Shown here piece by piece: positions 34,130 to 42,142 of a stretch of 64,000 nt of DNA. Position numbers and translations under genes: made by a program. Origin of the DNA: Taklimakanibacter sp021828105 (lineage in GTDB: Bacteria > Pseudomonadota > Alphaproteobacteria > Rhizobiales > Aestuariivirgaceae). The stretch lies in assembly GCA_021828105.1 (NCBI GenBank), contig JAKATG010000006.1:186001-250000 (forward strand), written 5' to 3'. Under the pieces are notes generated by a model that was given only the letters and a program-made list of their open reading frames with translations, had not been told where the DNA came from and did no database searches. Within the stretch, counting starts at the first letter, position 1. Every line of letters begins with the position of its first letter.

Positions 34130-35143
34130 TCATCCATTGCGAAACGTATAAGCATAGCCGTTGATCGCGGGAGCGCCGCCGAGATGGGCGTACAGGATCT
34201 TCGACCCGGCGGGGAAGTATGATTTCTTCACGAGATCGATTAGCCCCTGCATCGACTTGCCCTCATAGACCGGGTCGGTGATCATGCCTTCGAGGCGCGC
34301 GCACAGGCGGATCGCCTCTTTCGTCTCGGGCGAAGGGACGCCATAGACGGGGTAGGCATAGTCTTCGAGAAGGATGATGTCGTCCGCGACGATCTTCTTG
34401 CCGAGTTCGACCAGGCTTGCGGTGTTGCGCGCTATATCGAGGACCTGCGCTTTGGTCTGCGCCGGGGTGCAGGAAGCATCGATCCCGATCACCTTGCGCT
34501 CGCGGCCGTCCTTGGCAAAACCCACCACCATGCCCGCATGGGTCGAGCCGGTGACGGTGCAGACAATGATATAGTCGAAAGTGAACCCAAGCTCCTTCTC
34601 CTGGGCGCGCACCTCCTCGGCGAAACCGACATAGCCCAGGCCGCCATATTTATGCACCGACGCGCCGGCCGGAATCGCATAGGGCTTGCCGCCTTTAGCT
34701 TTTACATCGCTGATCGCCTGTTCCCAGCTTTCCCGAATGCCGATGTCGAAACCCTCGTCGACCAGTTGGACGTCGGCACCCATGATCCGGCTCAATAGGA
34801 TGTTGCCGACGCGATCATAGACGGCGTCCTCATGCGGCACCCAGCTTTCCTGCACGAGCCGGCACTTCATGCCGATCTTCGCCGCGACGGCCGCCACCAT
34901 GCGCGTGTGGTTGGATTGAACGCCGCCGATTGAGACCAGCGTGTCGGCGTTGGAGGCGATTGCATCCGGGACGATATATTCAAGCTTGCGCAGCTTGTTG
35001 CCGCCGAAAGCGAGGCCGGAATTGCAGTCTTCGCGCTTGGCATAAAGGTCGACCTTGCCGCCGAGATGAGCGCCGAGGCGCTCGAGCTTTTCGATAGGGG
35101 TCGGCCCGAAAGTGAGGGGATAGCGTTCGAATTTCCGCAGCAT
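34130..35143 (-). CDS. acdS: 1-aminocyclopropane-1-carboxylate deaminase
   Basis: ACC deaminase (337 aa), a PLP enzyme that opens the cyclopropane ring of the ethylene precursor ACC to 2-oxobutyrate and ammonia. It has LYAKREDCNSGLAFGGNKLR (PLP lysine), SIGGVQSNHTRMVAAVAA and the diagnostic C-terminal GMITDPVYEGKSMQGLI, which separates AcdS from D-cysteine desulfhydrase, then YAHLGGAPAINGY. I chose the ATG at 35143, giving the standard length and the typical start MLRKFERYPLTFG, over an ATG 42 bases upstream without a ribosome site. It diverges from acdR, the usual arrangement in plant-associated rhizobia. Confidence 0.93.
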   Translation of the reverse strand: MLRKFERYPLTFGPTPIEKLERLGAHLGGKVDLYAKREDCNSGLAFGGNKLRKLEYIVPDAIASNADTLVSIGGVQSNHTRMVAAVAAKIGMKCRLVQESWVPHEDAVYDRVGNILLSRIMGADVQLVDEGFDIGIRESWEQAISDVKAKGGKPYAIPAGASVHKYGGLGYVGFAEEVRAQEKELGFTFDYIIVCTVTGSTHAGMVVGFAKDGRERKVIGIDASCTPAQTKAQVLDIARNTASLVELGKKIVADDIILLEDYAYPVYGVPSPETKEAIRLCARLEGMITDPVYEGKSMQGLIDLVKKSYFPAGSKILYAHLGGAPAINGYAYTFRNG

Positions 35144-35181
35144 CGGGTGACTTTCTTCGGTCTGCACTGATGCGTTCATTA

Positions 35182-35214
35182 GCATTTCAGACCAGAAGAG
35201 TGCTCTCGAAATGC
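35182..35214. promoter_or_regulatory. Inverted repeat in the acdS-acdR gap
   Basis: The 157-base divergent gap is AT-rich relative to its surroundings. GCATTTC (35182-35188) and GAAATGC (35208-35214) form a perfect 7-bp inverted repeat spaced by 19 bases, a spacing that could suit an Lrp-type octamer. AcdR is known in other bacteria to act on this gap. The specific site here is inferred. Confidence 0.45.
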
Positions 35215-35300
35215 TTCCGAAATTCTACCTATTCTGCCTATTTTACAGACAGAAATTCATTTATCTTCCTTGCTGAGGCTTGTTTGTGAGAGAATCTTCC

Positions 35301-35765
35301 ATGCCCGCAGATCTTGACCGGATCGACCTGAAGATATTGCGCCTGCTTCAGGACAATGGCCGGCTCACAAATGCCGAGCTGGCGCAACTGGTCTCCGTCA
35401 GCCCGGCCACGTGCCACCGCCGCACACAACGCCTGTTCGATGAAGGTTTCGTCAGCCAGGTCAGAGCGGCGATCGCGCCGCAGAAGATCGACATGGGGGC
35501 GCTGGTAATGGTCGGCGTGGTGCTCGATCGCTCGACTCCGGACAGTTTCGCGGCGTTTGAGAAGGCCGCGGCCAAGCTGAAATTCGTGCTCGACTGCCAT
35601 CTCGTGGCCGGCGACTTCGACTATTTCCTGAAAATCAGAGTACGCGACATGGCAGATTTCAACCGGCTGCACGGTGAAAAGCTGATCGCGCTGCCCGGCG
35701 TGCGTCAGACGCGAACATTCTTCGTCATGAAAGAGGTCGTCGATAACGCCCCTCTGGACTTCTGA
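35301..35765 (+). CDS. acdR: Lrp/AsnC-type regulator of ACC deaminase
   Basis: A 154-aa Lrp-family regulator. An N-terminal helix-turn-helix (LDRIDLKILRLLQDNGRL, AELAQLVSVSPATCHRR) is followed by a RAM effector domain (VMVGVVLDRS, HLVAGDFDYFLKIRVRDM). The ATG at 35301 is preferred over an upstream TTG. Its divergent position next to acdS matches AcdR, which senses ACC or leucine-like ligands to control acdS. It ends three bases before the convergent GlxA-type gene. Confidence 0.88.
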   Translation: MPADLDRIDLKILRLLQDNGRLTNAELAQLVSVSPATCHRRTQRLFDEGFVSQVRAAIAPQKIDMGALVMVGVVLDRSTPDSFAAFEKAAAKLKFVLDCHLVAGDFDYFLKIRVRDMADFNRLHGEKLIALPGVRQTRTFFVMKEVVDNAPLDF

Positions 35766-35768
35766 ATC

Positions 35769-36716
35769 TTATCGCCGCTCTGCGCTTGGCGAGATGCCGT
35801 GTTCGGCCTTGAAACAGGTGGAGAAATGGCTGGCATTGGCGAAACCGCAGGCGATGGCGATCTCGGTGATGGTGAGGGCCGAGTGCCGCAGGAGCTCGCC
35901 CGCCGCTTCGAGGCGGATGGAGCGATAGTGCTCGGCGAAGCTCTTGCTCAGATGCTGGGCGAACAAACGGTCGAGCTGGCGGGTGGAGAGCCCGACATGG
36001 CGCGCGACCTGGCCGCGGTCGAGCGGCTCGCTTAGATTGTTCTGCATGAGCTCGAGAGCGGCGATCAGCTCCGGTCGGTGGACGTCATAGCGCTCGCTCA
36101 ACGAGGCGCGCTGCGGCCCGCCGCCCGGACGCACGTCGGTGTGCAGGAACCAGTCGCTGGTCTTGGTGGCTAGCCCTGCGCCGTGCCGCTCGGCGATGAG
36201 GGCGTGCATCAGATCGAGCGGCGCCACGCCGCCGGCACAGGTCACGCGGTTGCGGTCGATCACATAGCGGGCGCGGGTCAACAGCAGGTCGGGGAATTCC
36301 TCGGCGAAGGCCGGGGCATGTTCCCAGTGGATGGTCATGCGATAGCCGCCCATGATGCCGGCACGCGCGAGAATGAAAGGCCCGCCCGACACGCCGCCGA
36401 TGCGAAGCCCGCGCTGTGCGAGCTTCCTCAGCCAGGCGAAGGTCGGGCGATGGGCGAATTGCGCCGGATTGCCGCCGGCGCAGACGAGCAGCAGATCGAG
36501 GGCGAGATCATCGCCGACGCGCGCATTCGCTGGCACTGTGGCGCCGGAGGACGAGGTGACAGCCTGGTCCTTGGGCGTGATATGGACCCAGCGATAGAGC
36601 GTGCGGCCGGCGAAGAGATTGGCGGCGCGCAAGGGCTCGATCGCCGAGGCATAGGACATGAGCGCGAAGCCCGGCACCAGCAGGAAACCGATGGTCTGGG
36701 GACGATCCGAAAGCAT
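35769..36716 (-). CDS. glxA: GlxA-family regulator (DJ-1/PfpI domain plus AraC domain)
   Basis: A 315-aa regulator. Residues 1-190 form a glutamine-amidotransferase-like (DJ-1/PfpI) sensor domain, with LVPGFALMSYASAIEPLR, VCAGGNPAQF and GGVSGGPFILARAG. Residues 215-315 are an AraC DNA-binding domain (VARHVGLSTRQLDRLFAQH; ITEIAIACGFANASHFSTCF). The type controls amine, betaine or amino-acid use in proteobacteria. It diverges from mgdABCD, with a TTGTC/GACAA inverted repeat in the 94-base gap, so control of N-methylglutamate dehydrogenase is likely. Confidence 0.88.
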   Translation of the reverse strand: MLSDRPQTIGFLLVPGFALMSYASAIEPLRAANLFAGRTLYRWVHITPKDQAVTSSSGATVPANARVGDDLALDLLLVCAGGNPAQFAHRPTFAWLRKLAQRGLRIGGVSGGPFILARAGIMGGYRMTIHWEHAPAFAEEFPDLLLTRARYVIDRNRVTCAGGVAPLDLMHALIAERHGAGLATKTSDWFLHTDVRPGGGPQRASLSERYDVHRPELIAALELMQNNLSEPLDRGQVARHVGLSTRQLDRLFAQHLSKSFAEHYRSIRLEAAGELLRHSALTITEIAIACGFANASHFSTCFKAEHGISPSAERR

Positions 36717-36735
36717 GTCTCAATTTTAACAGATT

Positions 36736-36752
36736 TTGTCTCTTTACGACAA
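36736..36752. promoter_or_regulatory. TTGTC-N7-GACAA inverted repeat in the glxA-mgdA gap
   Basis: TTGTC (36736-36740) and GACAA (36748-36752) are an exact inverted repeat with a seven-base spacer. It lies 20 bases from the glxA start and about 60 bases upstream of mgdA. It is the best visible candidate site for the GlxA-type regulator in this gap. Confidence 0.42.
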
Positions 36753-36810
36753 GAAGGAACTCGCCCTCGGTGCCACACTGCGCCCGCTCCAACAGGGGAT
36801 TGCAAAGCCC

Positions 36811-38061
36811 GTGCGCTATTCCGTCTTATCGCTTCTCAAGAATTCTCTCTCAGGCCACAAGAACTGGGCGCCCGCCTGGCGCCAGCCCACGCCTAAGAAA
36901 GAGTATGACGTCGTCATCGTCGGCGGCGGCGGTCATGGCCTCGCCACCGCCTATTATCTCGCCAAGGAGCACGGCATCACCAATGTCGCGGTGCTGGAGA
37001 AGGGCTGGCTCGGCTCCGGCAATATCGGGCGCAACACCACCATCATCCGCTCCAACTACCTGCTCATCGGCAACAACCCGTTCTACGAATGGTCGCTGAA
37101 ACTGTGGGAAGGCCTGGAGCAGGACTTCAATTTCAACGCCATGGTGTCGCAGCGGGGCGTGCTCAACCTCTTCCATTCCGACCCGCAGCGCGACGCCTAT
37201 GCGCGGCGCGGCAATGCCATGCGGCTCGACGGCGTCGATTCGGAACTGCTCGACCGCGAGGCGGTGCGCGAGATGGCGCCGTTCCTCTCCTTCGACAATG
37301 CCCGCTTTCCGATCATGGGCGGCCTCCTGCAAAGGCGCGGCGGCACGGTGCGCCATGACGCGGTCGCCTGGGGCTATGCCAGGGGAGCGGACACGCGCGG
37401 CGTCGACATCATCCAGAATTGCGAAGTGACCGGCATCCGCGTCGAGAACGGCAAGGTCAAGGGGGTCGAGACCAACAAGGGCTTCATCGCTTGCCGAAAG
37501 CTCGGCCTCGCCGCCGCCGGCAATACCAGCGAGGTGGCCCAAATGGCCGGCATGAAGCTGCCGATCGAAAGCCATGTGCTGCAGGCCTTCGTGTCGGAAG
37601 GCATCAAGCCCTATCTCGACACGGTCATCACCTATGGCGTCGGCCATTTCTACGTCTCGCAGTCGGACAAAGGCGGGCTCGTCTTCGGCGGCGATCTCGA
37701 CGGCTACAATTCCTATGCCAGGCGCGGCAACATGCCGACCGTCGAGCATGTCATCGAGGCGGGTGTCGCCATGATCCCCGGCATCGCGCGCATCCGCGTG
37801 CTGCGCTCCTGGGGCGGCATCATGGACATGTCGATGGACGGCTCGCCGATCATCGACAAGACCCATATAGACGGGCTCTATCTCAATTGCGGCTGGTGCT
37901 ATGGCGGCTTCAAGGCGACACCGGCGTCGGGCTGGTGCTTCGCTTATACGATCGCCAAGAACGAGGCGCACAAGCTCAACGCGCCCTATCGGCTCGACCG
38001 CTTCCAGCGCGGCTACATGATCGACGAAAAGGGTGTCGGCGCGACACCCAATCTGCACTGA
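36811..38061 (+). CDS. mgdA: N-methylglutamate dehydrogenase subunit A (sarcosine oxidase beta-like)
   Basis: A 416-aa FAD/FMN flavoprotein homologous to the beta subunit of heterotetrameric sarcosine oxidase. The dinucleotide motif DVVIVGGGGHGLATAYYLA is near residue 35, followed by GSGNIGRNTTIIRSNY, a region that carries flavin contacts, and the C-terminal NCGWCYGGFKATPASG. The start is set at GTG 36811, giving the family's usual length and RYSVLSLLKNSLSGHKNW start; an upstream TTG extension is unlike the family. The product would oxidise N-methylglutamate to glutamate and formaldehyde with MgdB-D. Sarcosine oxidase is the alternative. Confidence 0.88.
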   Translation: MRYSVLSLLKNSLSGHKNWAPAWRQPTPKKEYDVVIVGGGGHGLATAYYLAKEHGITNVAVLEKGWLGSGNIGRNTTIIRSNYLLIGNNPFYEWSLKLWEGLEQDFNFNAMVSQRGVLNLFHSDPQRDAYARRGNAMRLDGVDSELLDREAVREMAPFLSFDNARFPIMGGLLQRRGGTVRHDAVAWGYARGADTRGVDIIQNCEVTGIRVENGKVKGVETNKGFIACRKLGLAAAGNTSEVAQMAGMKLPIESHVLQAFVSEGIKPYLDTVITYGVGHFYVSQSDKGGLVFGGDLDGYNSYARRGNMPTVEHVIEAGVAMIPGIARIRVLRSWGGIMDMSMDGSPIIDKTHIDGLYLNCGWCYGGFKATPASGWCFAYTIAKNEAHKLNAPYRLDRFQRGYMIDEKGVGATPNLH

Positions 38062-38084
38062 CGATCATGCACGCATTTTCATCC

Positions 38085-38280
38085 ATATCTTCTCCCTCCG
38101 CCGCGCGCAGCGCGGGGAGGGTGGCGCGCGTAAGCGCGACGGGTGGGGTGTTACCACGTGAGCGGTGTGACTCGCCCAATACGAATACCAACGTGCAAGA
38201 GCTCAACTGCGGCAACACCCCACCCGACCACGGCTTCGCCGTGGCCACCCTCCCCGCCTTCGGCGGAGGAGGGAGACTCT
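38085..38280. repeat. Palindromic element between mgdA and mgdB
   Basis: The 247-base gap between mgdA and mgdB has no gene and folds on itself: GGGTGGGGTGTT (38141-38152) pairs with AACACCCCACCC (38214-38225), with outer GGGGAGGGTGG/CCACCCTCCCC pairing. It belongs to the same class as the cysD-cysNC and mgsC-lysE elements. It splits the mgd operon after its first gene and may cause unequal message levels. Confidence 0.65.
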
Positions 38281-38308
38281 GCGTCAAGACGATCCGGAAA
38301 TCCAAACC

Positions 38309-38599
38309 ATGCTGATCAATTGTCCTTATTGCGGCCCGCGTCCCTCGGAAGAATTCACCCAGCTCGGCGATGCGACGGTCAAGCGGCCGACCTCCAATGA
38401 TCCCAACACCATGGATCAGTGGTTCGACTATGTCTATTTGCGCGACAATCCCAAGGGCCGGTTCCAGGAATACTGGCATCATGGCGGCGGCTGCCGTTCC
38501 TGGCTGGTGGTCGATCGCGACACCCAGACGCATGAGATCTTCGGCACCATGACGGCGCGGGACTTCGCTGAGATGCAGAACAAGAAGGGCAGATCCTGA
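38309..38599 (+). CDS. mgdB: N-methylglutamate dehydrogenase subunit B (sarcosine oxidase delta-like)
   Basis: A 96-aa small subunit with the zinc-binding start LINCPYCGPRPSEEF, the histidines YWHHGGGCRSW and the family end GTMTARDFAEMQ. In sarcosine oxidase the delta subunit is structural and binds zinc. Its stop overlaps the mgdC start by one base (TGATG), so translation is coupled. The gene follows mgdA after a palindromic insert. Confidence 0.9.
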   Translation: MLINCPYCGPRPSEEFTQLGDATVKRPTSNDPNTMDQWFDYVYLRDNPKGRFQEYWHHGGGCRSWLVVDRDTQTHEIFGTMTARDFAEMQNKKGRS

Positions 38600-41541
38600 T
38601 GGCCGGCTTCCGTCTCGCCAAAGGCGGTCTCATCGACCGTTCAGCGACCCTCGGTTTCACCTTCGACGGCAAGAGTTTTTCCGGCCATCCCGGCGACACG
38701 CTCGCTTCGGCGCTCATCGCCAATGGCGTCCATCTGATGGGCCGCTCGTTCAAATATCACCGCCCGCGCGGCGTCATCGCAAGCGGTGCGGCCGAGCCCA
38801 ATGCGCTGGTCGAATTGCGCGAGGGCGGACGCAAGGAAGCCAATACCCGCGCCACCGTCATCGAGCTTTATGACGGGCTCACGGCCAGAAGCCAGAACCG
38901 CTGGCCGTCGCTCAATTTCGATATCGGCGCGATCAATTCGCTTGCCGCGTCGGTCTTCGTCGCCGGTTTCTACTACAAGACCTTCATGTGGCCGAAGAGT
39001 TTTTGGGAGAAGATCTACGAGCCCTTGATCCGGCGCGCCGCGGGCCTAGGCGCCGCCACCCATGAGGCCGATCCCGACAAATACGAGAAATCCTACGGCC
39101 ATTGCGATCTCCTGGTGATCGGCTCGGGGCCTTCGGGCCTGATGGCGGCCCTCACCGCCGCCCGTTCGAGTGCGCGCGTGATCCTGCTCGATGAAGGCTC
39201 CCGTCTCGGTGGCTCGCTTCTCAACGAGAATGAGGAGATCGATGGCGAGAACGGCTTCGACTGGGCGCAAGGCGCCATCGCCGAGCTCGCGAGCATGGCC
39301 AATGTCACGCTGATGCCGCGCACCACCGCCTTCGGCGCTTATGACGGCAATGTCTTCGGCGCGCTCGAGCGGGTGAACGATCACGTGCTCGAGCCCTCGC
39401 CCTTCGAACCCCGGCAACGCTATTGGAAGATCATGGCAAAGCGCTGTGTGCTGGCGGCGGGCGCCGAGGAGCGGCCGATCGTCTTCGGCGGCAATGACGT
39501 GCCGGGCGTGATGCTCGCTTCCGCGATGCGCGGCTTCGCCAATCGCTATGCGGCGGCGTCGGGCAAATCGGCGGTCGTCTTCACCAACAACGATTCAGGC
39601 TATCGCACGGCGCGCGATCTCAAGGCCAAAGGCGTCCATGTCGAGGTGATCGTCGATTCACGCAGGGACGGCACGGGCGATGCTCAAGGCATCCCGGTGC
39701 TCAAGGGCCGCGCTGTCTCCGATGTGGAAGGCGGCAAGATCGTAACCGGCGTCGAGCTTTCCGATCATGTGCACATCGCCTGCGACACGGTGGCGATGTC
39801 GGGCGGCTGGAGCCCGGTCGTGAATCTTCTCTGCCACAAGGGTGCCAAGCCGCAATGGAACGACAAGCTCCAGGCCTTCCTGCCGCCCAATGGCGAGACG
39901 GCGCTCGTTGCCGCGGGCTCGGCCAATGGCGCCATGCTGCTGTCGGAATGCTTGCGCGAAGGAGCCGAAAAGGCGGCCAAAGCGGTGAACGATCTGGGCT
40001 TCAAGGCCAAGCCTGCGCCGGCGCCCAGATGCCGCGATGAAGCCTATAGCATCCAGCCGCTCTGGTGGGTGAAGGCCAGCCACGGCAAGGCCTTCGTCGA
40101 CTATCAGAACGACGTGACGCCCAAGGACCTGCCGCTCGCGGCGCGCGAAGGCTACAGCTCGATCGAGCTCGCCAAGCGCTATACGACCGCCGGCATGGCG
40201 ACCGACCAGGGCAAGCTCGGCAATGTCAACACCATCGCCATCCTGGCCGAATCGCAAGGCAAGTCGATCGCCGAGATCGGCACGACGACCTTCCGGCCCT
40301 TCTATACGCCCGTACCCTTCGCCGCTTTTGCCGGCCCCTATACCGGCCATCACTTCATGCCGGTGCGCAAGACGCCGCTGCATGACTGGGCGGAAGAGCA
40401 AGGTGCCGTCTTCGTCGAGACCGGCCTGTGGCTCAGGTCGAGCTGGTTCCCGCTGGCGCACGAAGAAGGCTGGCTCGATCCGGTCATCCGCGAGGTGAAG
40501 GCCGCGCGCGAGAAGGTCGGCATCTGCGACGTGTCGACCCTCGGCAAGATCGACGTCCAGGGACCCGACGCGGCCGAATTCCTCAACCGGCTCTATTGCA
40601 ATGGCTTCGCCCAGCTCGAGGTCGGCAAGGCGCGCTATGGCCTCATGCTGCGCGAGGACGGCATCGTCATGGACGACGGCACGACGTCGAGGCTGGCCCA
40701 GGACCATTTCTTCATGACCACGACCACGGCCAACGCGGCCAAGATCATGACGCATATGGAATTCTGCCACCAGGCGCTGTGGCCCGAGCTCGACGTGCAA
40801 TATGTGTCGGTCTCCGAGCAATGGGCGCAAATGGCGGTTGCCGGGCCCAAGGCGCGGCCAACGCTTCAGAAGATCGTGGACGACGTGACGCTCGACGACA
40901 CGACCTTCCCCTATCTCGCGGCGAAGGAGATCAGCATCCTCGGCGGCATCACGGCGAGGCTGTTCCGCATCTCGTTCTCGGGCGAGCATGCCTATGAGCT
41001 TTCCGTGCCGGCGGATTACGGCAATCTCGTCGCCCGCGCCTTGATGCAGGCGGGCGAGGAGTTCGGCATCACGCCTTACGGTATCGAGGCGCTCTCGGTC
41101 ATGCGCATCGAGAAGGGCCATGTCGCGGGCGGCGAGCTCAACGGCACGACGACCGCCGCCGATCTCGGCCTCGGGCGCATGATGTCGACCAAGAAGGATT
41201 TTATCGGACGCATGATGGCTGGGCGCGAAGGCCTCGTCGCCAAGGACCGCGACGCGGTGGTCGGCATCAGGCCGGTCGACAGAAACGACCGCATCCGCGC
41301 CGGATCGCATCTCCTGAAGAAGGACGACGCGCCCTCGCTCGCCTCAAGCCAGGGCTATGTCACGTCCGTCGCCTATTCGCCGACGCTCGGCTATTGGCTG
41401 GGGCTGGCGCTGTTCAAGAACGGGCGCGAGCGCCATGGCGAGATCGTCAAGGTCTTCGACGGCCTGCGCAACATCCATATGTATGCCGAGATCTGCGATC
41501 CCATGCATTACGACAAGGAGAACAAGAAGCTCCATGCCTAA
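38599..41541 (+). CDS. mgdC: N-methylglutamate dehydrogenase subunit C (sarcosine oxidase alpha-like)
   Basis: A 980-aa subunit with several domains in the order of sarcosine oxidase alpha: an N-terminal ferredoxin-like region (FDGKSFSGHPGDTLASALIA), an FAD/NAD Rossmann region around residue 170 (DLLVIGSGPSGLMAALTAA) with AGAEERPIVFGGNDVPGVM, and a C-terminal folate-binding GcvT-type half from about residue 600 (CDVSTLGKIDVQGPDAAEFL, then GIEALSVMRIEKGHVAGGE). This would take electrons and pass the methyl-derived carbon to a folate or release formaldehyde. It overlaps mgdB by one base and mgdD by 8 bases. Confidence 0.9.
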   Translation: MAGFRLAKGGLIDRSATLGFTFDGKSFSGHPGDTLASALIANGVHLMGRSFKYHRPRGVIASGAAEPNALVELREGGRKEANTRATVIELYDGLTARSQNRWPSLNFDIGAINSLAASVFVAGFYYKTFMWPKSFWEKIYEPLIRRAAGLGAATHEADPDKYEKSYGHCDLLVIGSGPSGLMAALTAARSSARVILLDEGSRLGGSLLNENEEIDGENGFDWAQGAIAELASMANVTLMPRTTAFGAYDGNVFGALERVNDHVLEPSPFEPRQRYWKIMAKRCVLAAGAEERPIVFGGNDVPGVMLASAMRGFANRYAAASGKSAVVFTNNDSGYRTARDLKAKGVHVEVIVDSRRDGTGDAQGIPVLKGRAVSDVEGGKIVTGVELSDHVHIACDTVAMSGGWSPVVNLLCHKGAKPQWNDKLQAFLPPNGETALVAAGSANGAMLLSECLREGAEKAAKAVNDLGFKAKPAPAPRCRDEAYSIQPLWWVKASHGKAFVDYQNDVTPKDLPLAAREGYSSIELAKRYTTAGMATDQGKLGNVNTIAILAESQGKSIAEIGTTTFRPFYTPVPFAAFAGPYTGHHFMPVRKTPLHDWAEEQGAVFVETGLWLRSSWFPLAHEEGWLDPVIREVKAAREKVGICDVSTLGKIDVQGPDAAEFLNRLYCNGFAQLEVGKARYGLMLREDGIVMDDGTTSRLAQDHFFMTTTTANAAKIMTHMEFCHQALWPELDVQYVSVSEQWAQMAVAGPKARPTLQKIVDDVTLDDTTFPYLAAKEISILGGITARLFRISFSGEHAYELSVPADYGNLVARALMQAGEEFGITPYGIEALSVMRIEKGHVAGGELNGTTTAADLGLGRMMSTKKDFIGRMMAGREGLVAKDRDAVVGIRPVDRNDRIRAGSHLLKKDDAPSLASSQGYVTSVAYSPTLGYWLGLALFKNGRERHGEIVKVFDGLRNIHMYAEICDPMHYDKENKKLHA

Positions 41542-42142
41542 AAGTTCTTCAGCCATCCCGCGCGTCTCGCCTCTGGCCGATATCGCGCTGCAGGGCCGCT
41601 TCGGCGCCGACAAGGGCGTGCCGGGCGTCACGCTCTCGGTGCGCCATCCGATGTCGATCGTCACCGTCATCGCGCGCAAGGGCCAGTCGGCGGCGCTCGC
41701 CCGGGCGATCGAGGCGGCTTACAAATGCTCGTTGCCGGGCGTGGGTGAAAGCACGGGCACGCCGTCGCTCTCCTTCCATTGGTGCGGTGCCGATCAATAT
41801 TACGCCATTGCCGAAGGCAAGGCGGAAAGCGAGCTCTATCGCGATCTCAAAGCCCGGCTCGAGGGCCTCGCTTCCTGCTCGGACCAGAGCCATGGCCGCG
41901 TCATCTTGCGCGTTTCAGGCCCCAAGGCTCGCGCCCTTCTCGCCAAGGGCACGCCGATCGATCTCCATCCTTCCACCTTCGGGCCGGGCAAGTCGGCGGT
42001 CACGCAAATGGCGCATGTCGGCGTTCATCTCACGCAGACGGGTGAGGATGCGTTCGAGCTCTCGGTCTTCCGCGGCTTCTCGGAGAATTTCTGGGAATGG
42101 CTGACTGAGCAGGCGGAAGAATTCGGCTATCAGGTTCTGTGA
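41534..42142 (+). CDS. mgdD: N-methylglutamate dehydrogenase subunit D (sarcosine oxidase gamma-like)
   Basis: A 202-aa gamma subunit. It includes QSAALARAIEAAYKCSLPG, FHWCGADQYYAIAEG, and the C-terminal SVFRGFSENFWEWLTEQAEEFGY typical of SoxG-like proteins, which pack on the folate-binding part of the alpha subunit. The start was placed at 41534, overlapping the mgdC end by 8 bases. Its last 13 bases overlap the convergent aldo/keto reductase gene. It completes the mgdABCD set. Confidence 0.87.
   Translation: MPKSSSAIPRVSPLADIALQGRFGADKGVPGVTLSVRHPMSIVTVIARKGQSAALARAIEAAYKCSLPGVGESTGTPSLSFHWCGADQYYAIAEGKAESELYRDLKARLEGLASCSDQSHGRVILRVSGPKARALLAKGTPIDLHPSTFGPGKSAVTQMAHVGVHLTQTGEDAFELSVFRGFSENFWEWLTEQAEEFGYQVL

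Noticed and set aside
34130..35143. D-cysteine desulfhydrase
   Set aside because: The C-terminal EGKSMQGLI region, standard length and divergent acdR favour ACC deaminase.
36811..42142. Annotation of the four-gene set as sarcosine oxidase (soxBDAG)
   Set aside because: The families overlap, but the neighbouring mgsABC and gmaS genes and the absence of glyA or purU beside it favour N-methylglutamate dehydrogenase. The call remains contextual.
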